Part shown: positions 1-11,800 of the stretch, one piece after another
Layout of the letters: each line of letters opens with the position of its first letter
How positions within the stretch are numbered: position 1 is the stretch's first letter
Assembly: GCA_023091735.1 (NCBI GenBank)
Contig: JALKBU010000047.1
Span: forward strand, 1-64,000
Origin: Trichomonas tenax
Taxonomy: Eukaryota; Parabasalia; Trichomonadida; Trichomonadidae
Reading direction: 5' to 3'
Length of the DNA stretch: 64,000 nucleotides
Made by a program: the position numbers and the translations under genes
The notes under the pieces: model-generated
The model's input: only the letters and a program-made list of their open reading frames with translations
Databases searched by the model: none
What the model was told of the DNA's origin: nothing

Positions 1-2447
1 TTGTCCATTAAAAGTGACATTCTTAAGGCAGCCCCTTTAATACTTTGGGTGAATAACCCAACAATATATTGAAAAATTTGAAGTTTTGAAATTTTTGGAG
101 CATCACATTGTAAACCTAAAATAAATCAATTTGCATTATTTATTTTTCAAATTTTTTACGATTTTTCTATTGAAAGATCAAAAAACACACAAAAATGGCA
201 TAAATAATGTTCAGAATATCATTGTCGGGCACTCAATGTATAGAAAATAAAATGGCCGAACAATCTCGTCGGACAATTTCCGATCCGTAATATTAAATCG
301 GATATATCAGATCAATATGAAAGGTAGGAGGATTAAAAATTATTGGAGATTTCGCCTTGAAGCTTTAGTATTAAAGCAGTATGTTTGCATAAATTTTGAA
401 AATATTATTTGAAAAATAATGTTTTCATGTTTTTAGGGGTAATATTGAATATTTTTGCAAAATAAATAATGGAAATTATTATATTATACATTTGTTATGT
501 GGGTGATTCAACAAAATCGAAGATATTTGATTCCCGAATTTTATAAAATTATTAAATACCAAAAATCCAAAAGCAGAACCTTAAACCCTATAGCCTAATG
601 ATATAGATTCCAGTTGAATCACACTTTTTTTAATTTTTATAATGAACAAAATTACTTCAATATTGTTAATTGTGTAGTTTGAAGCTTAAGATAATATAAA
701 CATTTTTACTAGTAGAACCAAAATATATTAGTTTTATAGTACATCACTATTACACACGAATGAAGAATATTGTGAAAAAATCAGTTTATCTTACAGAAAC
801 ATCATGATTAACTCTACATAGTATGTACAAACAAACAGTATAGCTTAACCATAAATAACCGCCAGAATGAAGAACTTTGATTCAAATTTGAGTAATTTTG
901 ACATCTATATACTAAAATATTGGGGTAGATATCATACGAGATAGTAGGTTAACTAAAATTCGAACATGTTGCAAGATCATGTCGGCTTTATTTGCGCGAT
1001 TCAAATCGTTTCCCAAAATTATCAAGAGCGATTTGACTAATAGTCTGTAATGAGAATGTATGGCGTGCGCTATGTATTCTTGCTGAGTGATGAGCGTGTA
1101 GCTCCTGTAATTTTTGAGATACGAAATTTCCAAAAATAACATATATAGTTAACGTCATTAAAGTGCTTCTCTTGCTGATGGAACCATCTGGTTTAAGTTT
1201 CATGATGAAACAACGAGTTTGAGATAAAAATTAAAATTTGTTTCACAAAACAGGCTATGGTCTGCTTTTCATTCAAATAAGAACAATCTATATCTCGTGT
1301 GAATTATATTGTATACGTAAGAACAAGCTGTGCACGGTATTGACCTCTCCAGCTCCATCTAAACTATTACGGACGTTAAAAAAAGGTTAAAACTCCACCA
1401 ACCTTTTCAATATGTTTTGTTTTTGCCGCACCTTTATATTATTCATAGGTAATTTATTGTGGGGTATGATAATGTGTCATGAAAAGTGACATATTACACG
1501 TCAGATTCGACGATTTTCTGACATGTAAAATGACATAATATAAAAGGGGGTGTATCTAAAACCATTTTTATAATATAAATGAAAACATTTGCTATGATTG
1601 ACTCTGGAAGGCTGGACTATGGATTGGCTTGGGCCTTATCATAGTGCTTCGTTGGATTAGCAAGCCAGTCCATAGTCGAGCCTTCCGGAGTCAAACGTCG
1701 AAATTTCCCTACTAGATGGCTCTAAAAATGGATATTTAAATCAAAACAATTGATTTTGTTTATGAGAATAGAGAGCAGCACATGTTTAAATGCGTTTTCA
1801 ATGAGAAATATTTGAAAACGCACTAAAAAATATCATTTCAAATAAAAATGTTAATATCATTATTTTTATCACCATCATATGTGCAAAAGTTCAATTGCTA
1901 TAACACGAACATATTAAACATTGAATAAGTTGAAAAGAATTTGCATTTTTCCATATTTTCATCACTTTTAACATTTTAGATGCATTAAGCAATGAGAACA
2001 GATTATGTTGTATATGTACCTACAATTATATGTCTTAATATTCAGTATTGAGTGTTGTGCTCGATAATGTAGTGAAAACTCGGTGTGCTGTGATTGTTCG
2101 ACAGAACTGTGCATATAAATAAAAAAGAATCGTTGCGAAGATTGCTTCTATATATATGCCAAATTATAACTATTTAAATTTGAGAAATTTTTGATAATTT
2201 CTCAAAACCTGGATTTCGATTCCTGATGTAATAATGCAATCAGCACTGATGAGAATAGTATGCCAGAATATGATCAGTATGTATTATTAAAAAATAATTG
2301 AAATTTGATACGAATCTCGAACATTTTGTGCTTATATATATACCTATTTCAGGTTGTTGCACCTTTATCTGAAAATTGTATTTGATAAATAATAAATAAA
2401 ATGCTATTTTATAATGAAACAGACAATATTCGCATGAATGGATAAAA
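1..2447. other. Gene-free AT-rich region with one long hairpin
   Basis: I see no convincing gene here. Open frames are short and of AT-rich, non-biased composition. The stretch holds the long hairpin described separately near 1.6 kb, and two smaller stem-loops at about 1469-1523 built around TGTCA/TGACA and GTCAG/CTGAC. The rest is unstructured AT-rich sequence. Confidence 0.6.
1598..1694 (+). repeat. Long imperfect hairpin, about 34 bp stem
   Basis: Arms 1598-1631 and 1661-1694 are inverted complements separated by a 29-nt loop. Over the 32 central pairs only three differ from perfect complementarity, and two of those are T opposite G, so an RNA read from the plus strand would pair 33 of 34 positions. 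The stem is clearly more GC-rich than its surroundings. It could be a small-RNA precursor, a structured ncRNA, or the remnant of a fold-back element; nothing in the flanks decides between these. Confidence 0.6.
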
Positions 2448-4160
2448 TTAAAAGTCGGCGTTGTTGATGTAAGCTTCGTCTTCACCTTTTTCGTCGGGAT
2501 CGGCGCTGATTGTTGGGTCGTTGATTGTGGTGACGATGTTTTGGTGTGTTTGGCCGCCTTCATCACCATCAAGTTCGGTCTCATCAAGTGAGAAGCTGTC
2601 TTCTTTGTTCTTATTTCTTCGGTAAAGGAACAACCCGAGAATTGCAATAGCAAGAATAAAAATACCTCCTAGAGTGCATATGATGATAAGTATTTTTGGA
2701 TCTTCCAAAGCACTTTTAGATTTTGTATATTCATTATCGGTATCCTCAAAAACAACAATAATATCGGTCATTGACTCGACATATGTTGTCTGATAAACCA
2801 AAATATTTGTCGATGTTAAACCATACGTGGTAGTATTAGTGATGTTTTCACCTACAGTTGTGGTGGTGTTAATGACTGTCAAAATGCTTGAATCGACAAC
2901 TACGACAGTCTGAATTTCAATTATTGTTTGAATTGTAGAAACAGTTGTAGAAACATCAGGTGGGATTGGTGATATTGATGGTTTGGGGGTTCTCGGTAGC
3001 GAAATTCCTACTTGTGGGTGAGTTGTTCTTTTCTCTGGGGAAGTAAAGGTCTTTGTAGTCAGCTTAGATATCTGACTTAGAGTTGATGGATGTGGTAATC
3101 TGGATATTGGAGTAGCGGCGTAGATATAATTTGATGGTGATGGAACAGATAATGTAGATGCAGAGGCCTTAGAAGAGGTGTTATAATTAATAGTTATATT
3201 AGATGGTTGAACCCCGTATATATCTGTGCATTTGTCACTACGTTGTGAACTTAATATTAATGTAGGTTTTCCGTTATGATTGTATGTGAAGTGTCCAGAT
3301 ATACAATCAAGGTTACTATACCATATATCCACATCAGAAAGCATTAATGAAGAGCCATGATGACCAGTATAAAATGTTTTGTTAACTTCATCGCCAAAAA
3401 CTGTGGTTCGTGGATCGTGTTGATGATTATGTTTAAAAATGCAACTATCAGTTGACAATATACCCTTAAACATGGCAATACCTGGGCAACCTCTTCCTTC
3501 ATACTCCACACGTAATAAAGGGGAACTCCACATCTTATGTGGAGCTTTGTCTCGTAATTTCTTAATGAATTCAGCTTTGCCAGCATGATTTTCAGTAATA
3601 GTACAATCAAAAAGAAAAGGTTTGAAATCGGGATATCCATAAAGAATAGCTGCCCCGCCATGATGGTGAGCATTATTGTTAGAAAAATTGCAATGTTGTA
3701 AGTATAAATCAGCAATATCTTTGATATAAAGCCCTCCTCCAGTTGTTAACGCCGTATTGGCTGTAAAATTGCCATAAATTATAAAAGTATTTCCAATGCG
3801 TTTATATTCAGTATTTCTATCAGATGCATTGACACGCAAAACAATAGAGCTACAATAGACTCCGCCTCCATTTAAATAGGCAGTATTATTGAAAAATGTT
3901 GTGTTTAAAATTATGTAAAGATCGGATGCCATAGAAGATATTGCACCGCCATTGGCAGCTGAATTTTTGCAAAATTTTGAATTTTCAATCTGACAAACAG
4001 AAAGAAAAATATATAGCGCGCCGCCGTAACCCGATGTAAGTAGAGATCCAAATCCCGTATTGCTTTTAAATTTTGAATTTGTTACAGTGATTGAGCATGC
4101 ATAATATTCATATTGAGATCTGTTGGTATTAGTAAAATTGACACAGATATCGGTATGCAT
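2448..4160 (-). CDS. Pmp-like (polymorphic membrane protein) surface protein, signal peptide out of frame
   Basis: This is a 570-residue single-pass membrane protein. The N-terminal third carries Chlamydia-Pmp-type beta-helix repeats: GGA(I/L/A) motifs (GGALYI, GGAISS, GGGVYC, GGGLYI, GGAAIL) and FxxN motifs (SKFCKNS, FFNNTA, FSNNNA). It is followed by a Thr/Ser/Pro-rich stalk (about 330-480) with many NxT/S sites, one membrane helix (about 490-513) ending in RR, and an acidic 57-residue tail. The layout predicts an extracellular beta-helix with a short cytosolic tail, as in the Pmp-like family of trichomonads, which has been linked to adhesion. The first in-frame ATG gives a protein with no signal peptide; the frame stays open upstream to a TAA just beyond 4264. 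A hydrophobic leader starts at an ATG (4264) in another frame, so this copy may be a young pseudogene or carry a sequence error. Confidence 0.75.
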   Translation of the reverse strand: MHTDICVNFTNTNRSQYEYYACSITVTNSKFKSNTGFGSLLTSGYGGALYIFLSVCQIENSKFCKNSAANGGAISSMASDLYIILNTTFFNNTAYLNGGGVYCSSIVLRVNASDRNTEYKRIGNTFIIYGNFTANTALTTGGGLYIKDIADLYLQHCNFSNNNAHHHGGAAILYGYPDFKPFLFDCTITENHAGKAEFIKKLRDKAPHKMWSSPLLRVEYEGRGCPGIAMFKGILSTDSCIFKHNHQHDPRTTVFGDEVNKTFYTGHHGSSLMLSDVDIWYSNLDCISGHFTYNHNGKPTLILSSQRSDKCTDIYGVQPSNITINYNTSSKASASTLSVPSPSNYIYAATPISRLPHPSTLSQISKLTTKTFTSPEKRTTHPQVGISLPRTPKPSISPIPPDVSTTVSTIQTIIEIQTVVVVDSSILTVINTTTTVGENITNTTTYGLTSTNILVYQTTYVESMTDIIVVFEDTDNEYTKSKSALEDPKILIIICTLGGIFILAIAILGLFLYRRNKNKEDSFSLDETELDGDEGGQTHQNIVTTINDPTISADPDEKGEDEAYINNADF

Positions 4161-4264
4161 TTGAAATTGTTCGTCTTCGATAGTCTGGAATGGATTCGTT
4201 GAAATTAGGTAAGCAAACGAAGGCGCTGGTTCTGAATAAATGTAAAAACCAGAAACAAAAACAT
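4161..4264 (-). pseudogene. Displaced leader of the Pmp-like gene (frameshift at 4244-4248)
   Basis: On the minus strand an ATG at 4264 opens a very hydrophobic leader beginning MFLFLVF, typical of a signal peptide, but this frame stops after about 20 codons. The reading frame of the Pmp-like gene is open through the same bases with no ATG of its own. The two frames join if one base is added to the homopolymer at 4244-4248. The simplest reading is a one-base loss that separated the leader from the mature protein, or an assembly error in the homopolymer. Confidence 0.5.
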
Positions 4265-7200
4265 TTATTTATGTCACTTTTCGTTTGATGATAAAATAAT
4301 ATATTGTTGTATATATCTAGCTAAGCTTAAACGCATAAAAATAAAATTGATATAAACCGAATACTCGTCGCAAAATTGAGAACAAATACATTGGTACAGA
4401 GTGAGATTTAGCTTATATTGATAAAATTGAGCCACTTTGTTAGCTTTTTGGCAGTTTTTTTTTTGATAAAAAAAAGTACAATATGATCTATATGCTTATA
4501 GAATGCTATTTTCATAAAAGGAGGAAAACTGACATAATTTTTTTGGAGAAACCTCTTTCTTGTTCATTGGACATTCATTAAGAGATGATAAGTATGTTGT
4601 TTGTTGCCCATGAGGCTCATTCAAGCAAAAACAAAGCATATTATTGTAACGATATTTCGATTTTTTTTTCATAAATTCAACAAAACATATAGGCTCTGAA
4701 GGAGATGCCTCCACCTTCAATTGTAAAGATATCTGCCATGTCTAGCATGCTTTGTAATCTTGTTTTTCATCATATTGTTGATTTTGCGTTTTAAGACAAA
4801 ATACTTTTCACAATGCAACTAGCTCACCTTTAAGTGTATTTTTTCATTACAAAATCGACATTTTATACACGGTATTTAAGGTATAGTCCGTACAAAATAT
4901 TGTCCAAGGTGTCTCAATTTTTTGAGAACTTTTAACGTACAAAACTTTTCGAAAAATATAACAAACATGAAGTAAATCAAAGTTTAAAATTTTTGCTAAT
5001 TTTTATTATATAGAATGGCATTCAATATGGAGATGTTATTTTTACTTCAAATTCCTAAAATCCGGAGTCTAGGACAAAAGTGAACATCAAAAAGTGGCAT
5101 AGAACCTTAAAGTCACTTTTCATGGATAAACTGTCACTTTTTGTACGGGAAAAATTGGCACCTTTATAAAAAGTGTTATAAATATCTTTGTAGTCTAAAC
5201 AATAATGACATTTATAGATTGAAACTCCACGCTGAGTATGAAGACCATAAACATAGTTCATTGCAAGTTTTTGTTGCACTCCAAACCAAGAAACTCGGTC
5301 GAAATTATCCCTTCTTGCATGGTAAATATGAATTATAAACAAATAATTTGAAGAAAAAAAAAAATAAAATTTAGTAAAAAACGAATTTTACAAAGAATAT
5401 AAAGATCAAATTGAGAATCTAAATAATATAAATCAGTATATAAAATGAACGTAATATGAAAACATTATCTAATTCATGATTCAAGAACAATTAATTATGA
5501 ATTTAATGACATATTAATAATTATGAGAATAAGTAATAATATGAAAATAATCTTGTAATGAAAAAGGTATCTGTGAAAAAATCAAAAATAATAATATATT
5601 AATATCAAAAGTGAAAATGTAATGTGTATTAAAAATTGAATCAATAAGTGGGTTCTTGCTAGGGCCTGGCTTGGCCACTCGAGGGCTTTGGAAGTCTCAG
5701 GCCGACCTCGCCATGCATCCAATCATGCTTCTGTTGAATAGGCATCTGGATGCATCTCTGCTAGATCACCAGGTCATCCTTCACTATGAGGCTACAACTA
5801 CTCATAATGAAGTCTTCTTTGGCTTCCAACATTGAGTTCAATCCATTTCAACCTATTGACACTTTTCCATTTTTACCGCGCAAACACTTCACTTTCCTTT
5901 ATTTTGACATTCTGACTTTACATGTCAGAAAAGCACGTTGTTCTATTTTGTCCCAGTCCCACATTTATAGAGATCACAAAAATGGGATCGTGAACTTTAC
6001 AAAAATTTTTGAGAAACTTGAAAACGTATTTTCCGGAATAAAGCACAAAACATGTTGGTGAATATAATTCATTAAAGAAATTTTGAATGATTGATTTTTT
6101 GAATGAGTGGTGAAAAATATTATTAGTTTATTATATTCTATATATTAATTCTATCTATTTTAGAAATATTTTTAACAAAAAGTTTCGTTTTGGAGCTTTT
6201 TAACATCATGAATCTGCCTTGCATATGTAATCATATTGAAGTATTAGATTAGAAATGGATTGTTTTTTCAAAAAAATTTGATTATCAAACAATTATATCG
6301 CCTTATTTTTGTCTTTTATTATTGCAACATATGTGTAATATTTTTATGGTTACAATCAGTTTGTGTAACACCTTTCCATAACTATTACTTTCTATTAAAA
6401 ATTTTAGAAATAGATTTTTCAATGAAATTTTTGAGTAATTTAATGAAAATAAATAATGGTATGCACTTTGTTTTAAATTAAATACATTTCTACATCATTA
6501 ATTCGATTTGTACGATTATTTTCTGACGATCTTTGACATATAAAATATATTTCAAAATTTACTTGCCAAATATCCATTTTACTTGACAAACGAGACCGTT
6601 TACTATTTAATGATGGCCTCACTCATGTGCTGATTTGAGGTGAATATCATGAAGTAAAAGCTGCTTACAGCAGTTCAAACATAAATAAAAACTCAGCTGC
6701 AGCGACTTTGCTTAGTTTTTCTCGAAAAAGCACCCAAAATTGGTGGATTTTAAACCCAAAATCAATATTCACCATCATAAACTAGCTTGACATGTCATAC
6801 ATTTAGTTTTATTCTCTCAAATAACATCTCTTGATCCTTAAAGCCCTATAATCTCGGTTTCAATAACTATTGCTTAACATTCATGTTTAGATTATTTCCC
6901 AACTTACCCTGGCACACCACGAAAGTCGAAATACTCAAGAATTTTCCTATTTTTCAATGCACATTGCATATTTATTCTTTTAATCTTTTCTTTTTCTTTG
7001 TCATTTATTAAATATATGCTTATTGTAGTATTTTTAATCAAAATCAACTTTACAAAAAGATAGCTATAGAAAGATTCTGTTAAAAATAATAGGCTCGCAA
7101 AATTGAACACTTTGTCTTTTTAATTCCTTTCAATTTTGCTATCCTATTATTTCGAGGACTATACTTGAAAAATAATCAAAAATTATACAAATATGTCTAA

Positions 7201-7743
7201 CAGTCTATATTATACAATATTAAGCGAAATTAATTCATTTGATCAATTTATTGCTTTCAATTTATACTTTGTTAGAAAATCGCAAAATGTTTCTTGTATT
7301 ATGGATTAATATTCATAATGCAGTATTTTGTATTCCTCTGCATAAAAATTGAGAACCTAAAATTGAGTTTTCTAAGAGTCCATTACTCTCAATGTACTAA
7401 CGTACACTTTCAAACTCATAGAATTTTTTCTTATAGCCGAAAACTTATGAAACAGAGTTTAATTCGCACATCCATATTCATAATATTCCAAAACAGAAAT
7501 TAAAGCCAATTTTAATATAAAATCTCAAATTTTCGGATGGCTTTTGCGAAACTCCACCAATAGAGGCACCAACGGCAACAAAATGTTGTATCACTTGAAA
7601 AACGTAATCAATATCGATAAAAACCCCAGGAAACTGCGAAACTTCATCAAAACTATAATGTTTGGTATTGGCATATCATAGGGATATCAAAAAACGAAAG
7701 AAATGGAAAAATAGGTTTACAAAAAGTAGTTATTTTGAAAAAA
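4265..7743. other. Gene-free AT-rich region with a small GC-rich island
   Basis: Only short frames without family resemblance are present. The sole compositional anomaly is a GC-richer patch at about 5650-5790 carrying two neighbouring stem-loops. Poly-A and poly-T tracts are frequent. I see no RNA gene with conserved boxes. Confidence 0.5.
5661..5755. repeat. Two adjacent GC-rich stem-loops
   Basis: The first stem pairs GGCCTG (5663-5668) with CAGGCC (5698-5703), with possible inner pairs. The second pairs ATGCATCC (5713-5720) with GGATGCAT (5748-5755) and continues with ATGC/GCAT (5725-5728, 5742-5745) after a small internal loop. They sit in a GC-rich patch inside otherwise very AT-rich DNA. 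Function unknown. Confidence 0.4.
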
Positions 7744-8703
7744 ATGAGTTCTCCTGTTCGTGTTCTCGTTACAGGTGGCGCCGGTTTTGTCGGCAGTCAT
7801 CTGGTCGCCCGCCTCATGGAGCAGGGCTGCCACGTGACGGTTTTAGACAATTTATTCACTGGTCGCATCGAAAATATCAAGCAATTCCTTGATAATCCGA
7901 ACTTCAAATTCATTCAAGCCGACGTTGTTACACCAATAGATATGGAAGTCGACAAGATTTTCCACTTAGCATGCCCAGCTTCGCCTCCAGCTTATATGAA
8001 AGACCCAATTCACACATTAGAGACATGCGTCATCGGTACACACAACATGCTGAAGCTCGCACAGAAGTATCACGCGAGAATGCTGTACACTTCAACATCC
8101 GAAGTCTATGGAGACCCAGATGTTCATCCACAGGTCGAAGAGTATTGGGGCAATGTAAACTGCCGCGGTGTCCGTTCCTGCTATGACGAGGGAAAGCGCG
8201 CTGCAGAGACATTGTGCTTCGAATACGCGAGATTAGGTGTACAGATAAGAACAGCGAGATTATTCAACACTTATGGACCAAACATGGACCCTGAGGATGG
8301 ACGTGTTGTATCCAACATGATCATGCAGGCTTTGGAGGAAAAGCCAATGACAATCTATGGAACTGGCGATCAATCAAGAAGCTTCACATATGTCGACGAT
8401 ACAGTCCGTGGTTTACTTAAGCTCATCGACTGTGATTATGACGGCGCTGTTAACATCGGAAATCCAGTTGAATTTACGATCAATGAATTCGCTATCAAGG
8501 TCAAGGAGCTTGTTAATCCAAAGGCTGAGATCATCCACATCAAGGCCTCTGCGGATGACCCAAGAAAGAGAAAACCGGACATTTCTAAGGCTATGAAATA
8601 CTTAAATTGGAAGCCAGAGATCATGCTTGAGCAGGGTATTTTACCAACCATCGAATACTTCCGTAAAATTGCTGAGGAGCGTAAGAAACAAGCTGCAAAA
8701 TAA
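7744..8703 (+). CDS. UXS: UDP-glucuronic acid decarboxylase (UDP-xylose synthase)
   Basis: This 319-residue short-chain dehydrogenase/reductase of the extended type converts UDP-glucuronate to UDP-xylose with bound NAD. Visible marks are the Rossmann motif GGAGFVG (residues 11-17), the conserved HLACPASPP block, the TSTSEVYGDP block holding the catalytic Ser/Thr, the YxxxK pair in SCYDEGK (Y147, K151), the RLFNTYGPNM block, and GTGDQSRSFTYVDD near the substrate site. The ATG at 7744 is chosen because the frame upstream offers only TTG. Length matches soluble UXS enzymes; there is no membrane anchor, so it is probably cytosolic, unlike the anchored Golgi form of animals. The stop TAA is followed by AAA, giving a TAAA-type end signal. 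Confidence 0.93.
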   Translation: MSSPVRVLVTGGAGFVGSHLVARLMEQGCHVTVLDNLFTGRIENIKQFLDNPNFKFIQADVVTPIDMEVDKIFHLACPASPPAYMKDPIHTLETCVIGTHNMLKLAQKYHARMLYTSTSEVYGDPDVHPQVEEYWGNVNCRGVRSCYDEGKRAAETLCFEYARLGVQIRTARLFNTYGPNMDPEDGRVVSNMIMQALEEKPMTIYGTGDQSRSFTYVDDTVRGLLKLIDCDYDGAVNIGNPVEFTINEFAIKVKELVNPKAEIIHIKASADDPRKRKPDISKAMKYLNWKPEIMLEQGILPTIEYFRKIAEERKKQAAK

Positions 8704-8802
8704 AATAATTTAAGTTTAAATATGATTAAATAACATATATTTATTATTTATAAAATAACTTTATTATGTATAAAATAAACAACACTTTTCTTTATTCAGT
8801 TG

Positions 8803-11800
8803 TTACTTGATGAATTTCTTCATGAAATACAAAATTGATCCTGCAACAGCTGCTGAAGCGCCAACAGCCGCTGCAACAGAGCCTGCTTTCATTTTCAGGT
8901 TCTTCTTGATATGTTCTTGTCTGATAATCTTTCTGTCGTTCTCGTCGAACAAAACATCAGCGTCTGATGGGAAATCGTATTCGAATGAGTCTTCTTCTTC
9001 GCCATTTTCGACTCTCCTTCTCGGACGCCGTGGCGGCATATCTTCTTCTTCATTTGATTTCGTGGTAACACTTGGCTCATCGAGTTTGTCAATGTCTTTT
9101 TCATCAATCTTTCCTTCTTCTTTATCTTCTTCTTCATTATTTTTTTCTACTTTAGTTTCTTTTTCGTTATTCTTTTCTTCTTTGGGTGCTTCGTTTTCGT
9201 TCTCTTCGGCTAAATCTAAATCGATATCGCGTGATTTGAGTGATTCTTCACCAAACACTTCAATGTCTGATTCCTGAAGCTTAGTGTCAACATCTTCAAG
9301 TCCGAAGTTCTTTATGTCTTCGTGCTTCCTTCTGTTAATTTCGCTGCGGATTCTCTCCTCTTCTTCCTTCAGGAGATCATCAATGAGATTGATTGTATTG
9401 TCGCGTTCTTCGTAAAGTTGTTTAATTTTCTCTTGTTTCTCTGTTTCGATCTTCTTTTCTTCTTCTGCTCTGATCTTATCAAGTTTCTCCCTCTGTGAAC
9501 GAATTTGCCTCTGATAGTCTTCAGCAATAAGTTTGTTGAGGGCTCCGTTTACAGCCCGAGCAACTGCAAGCTTTGCAATGACTTCAACGGGTTCAACTTT
9601 AGGCTCATGAAGGACATTTGGAAGACTCTTTCTGATTTCCATATCTGCTTCTCTGAGTTGCTTGATTTCGCGTTCTCTGGCGCTGTCAAGAGATTCCTGA
9701 GCTGATATTGATGCAATTGAAGCCTCAGTGGCTGTGTTTGCAATAACTTCTGCAATCTTTTCGTTCGCTCTCTTCTGAATTGCTTCACGCGCTTCTTTAA
9801 GTACTTCGTCGTATGAAACGAATGCAGCGTTGGAGAGAGCGGCTTTGATGATTGTTGGAGATAAAGCTTTTGATGCGTTTGATGTGAATGTCTTGTCGAT
9901 ATCTGTCTCCATCTTATCTGTGCATAGCGCCCCGGCGGCGGAAACAGCAACAGCGGCGGCAGCAACTTCGGAAGGTGATGCAAGTCGCTCGATGCAAGAT
10001 TCGAGCGAAAGCTTCTTGAAGTCATCAGCAAGCTGACGGATTGTGTCATTCTCGTCAGTTACGGCCTCTGGAGTCTGGACACGTGATATGCCGAAGGAGA
10101 TTTCACGGGATGCTCTGTTATTACGGCCTTTTATCTCCTCCCGAGGTAAATCACGGAGGCGCTCTGCACATTTTTTTGTTCCCTGGAAGCTATCAAGAAT
10201 TGCAGGAAGAATTTCTTTGATAACTTCACGTGCGACTTCAACAGATAAATCATGGTTCTCCTTGATGGCTGATTCGAATTTAGTGAAGTCAACTTCAGCT
10301 GCAAATGAGTCGGAACCAGGCGTTAATGGTGATGATTCTCCACTCACCGCAGTCAAAACGTTCTCAGCGATATCTTGGATCGATAATCTTGTTTCACTCA
10401 TTAATATATCGTTGAGGCCGTTGATGACATAATTGACATCATTTGGCTGATAGTTCTTCGCGACTTCCATCGGATCATCAAGAACAGCATGAAGTGGCGC
10501 TGATTTAGTGTCTTCGATAACCATCTGGAGAATGTCGCCTTCTACTTCGTTGTTAATGATATCGTTTGCATCTCTGACAGCAAACATCATAAGTTCACGG
10601 ATTACTGCAGAAATAACATTCTGATCTGATTCGTTTTCAGCGAGACTAGAAATCTCATCAACTATAGAATTGGTCGATTCGAGAGTTTGTCCAACAAGGT
10701 CCTGGAATGAATAAGAAAGAATAGACTTTGTGTCCGCCATAACATTTGGAAGAACACCTTCAAGCGTCTGAGTGAGTGCACCGAATATCTTTTCATTCTC
10801 GGATTGATCAAATTCATTGAGGATGTTATCAATGATGCGATTGATTGTCTTCTTGGCGAGTTTGGAAAGAACATCATATGTTTCTGCTTCTTCTTGGGCT
10901 CTGCGGCTCTGTTCGATTGCTTCAACTTGGTTTTCGAGTTGAGATGCATAGAGATTATTGGCGAGTTCATCACCAAACAATTGAACAGCATTAGAATCAG
11001 CATTTGTGCTCTCAGATGTCAGTGGATCAATAATTTGTTCTTTGGCAATCGCGTGAAGAGATTCTGTGAGATTTTCTGGGATAAAGTTTGATTCATTCAT
11101 TTCCAAAATAATGAAATTGTTCAGTTCATCGATATCAATGTCACGAGAAATGATTTCAGAGGGTTCTTCACCATCAGATTCTTGAGATTGCTGATATGCT
11201 TGAATGACATTTGAAAGCACTTCATTGCATGCCATCGGAAGTAAATCAGGATTTTCTTCAAAGTCGGTTGATAGTTTGTTAACCATTTGATCTTTAATTG
11301 AATCAACAAGTTCTTGGGAATGATTCTTAATTTCTGCTTCTTCTTCAGGAGTCAATTCATGTGATGAATCATTGTTAAGCAGAACATCTTTCTCAAGTTG
11401 AGATAATTTATCAGCAGCATTGGATAAGGAAGTTAGTAGTAAATCATTGATAGTGGCATGCTGACTATTCTCAGAATCGCTGGGCTGGTGCTTGAGAGCA
11501 AGCTCGGCCATAGCACTGACTGAGACTTCCTGGATGATGCTCTCGGCATCTTCGTCCTTCATGTTAGAAAGGATGTTCTTGATCATCTTGTCAATAGCAT
11601 CAACTGCAATCTTAGAAAGTGCTTCGTGTGTGAGAAGAGCTTTGAGCTCTGCTGAAAGCTGGCCGTTGAAGATGCGCGAGGCAATGTCGCTAGCAACAGC
11701 AGAGACATTGTCATCGACCTTATGCGACTGATCAATCTCGGGTGACTTATCGATACTTTCTGCACCTGTGGAGTTTTCGTCAACACCGGGAGCAGATGTT

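Noticed and set aside
4241..4264. Intron as explanation of the Pmp frame break
   Set aside because: No GTATGT-like 5' site or ACTAAC...ACACAG-like branch/3' site of trichomonad introns is present; a one-base slip is simpler.
5786..6061. 91-codon plus-strand frame
   Set aside because: No family resemblance, no Inr, and composition like neighbouring non-coding DNA.
7735..7743. Upstream extension of the UXS frame (three codons)
   Set aside because: The extension begins with TTG; the ATG at 7744 gives the usual N-terminus.
8807..9277. 156-codon plus-strand frame over the end of the giant gene
   Set aside because: Ser/Phe-rich shadow of the acidic coding sequence on the other strand.
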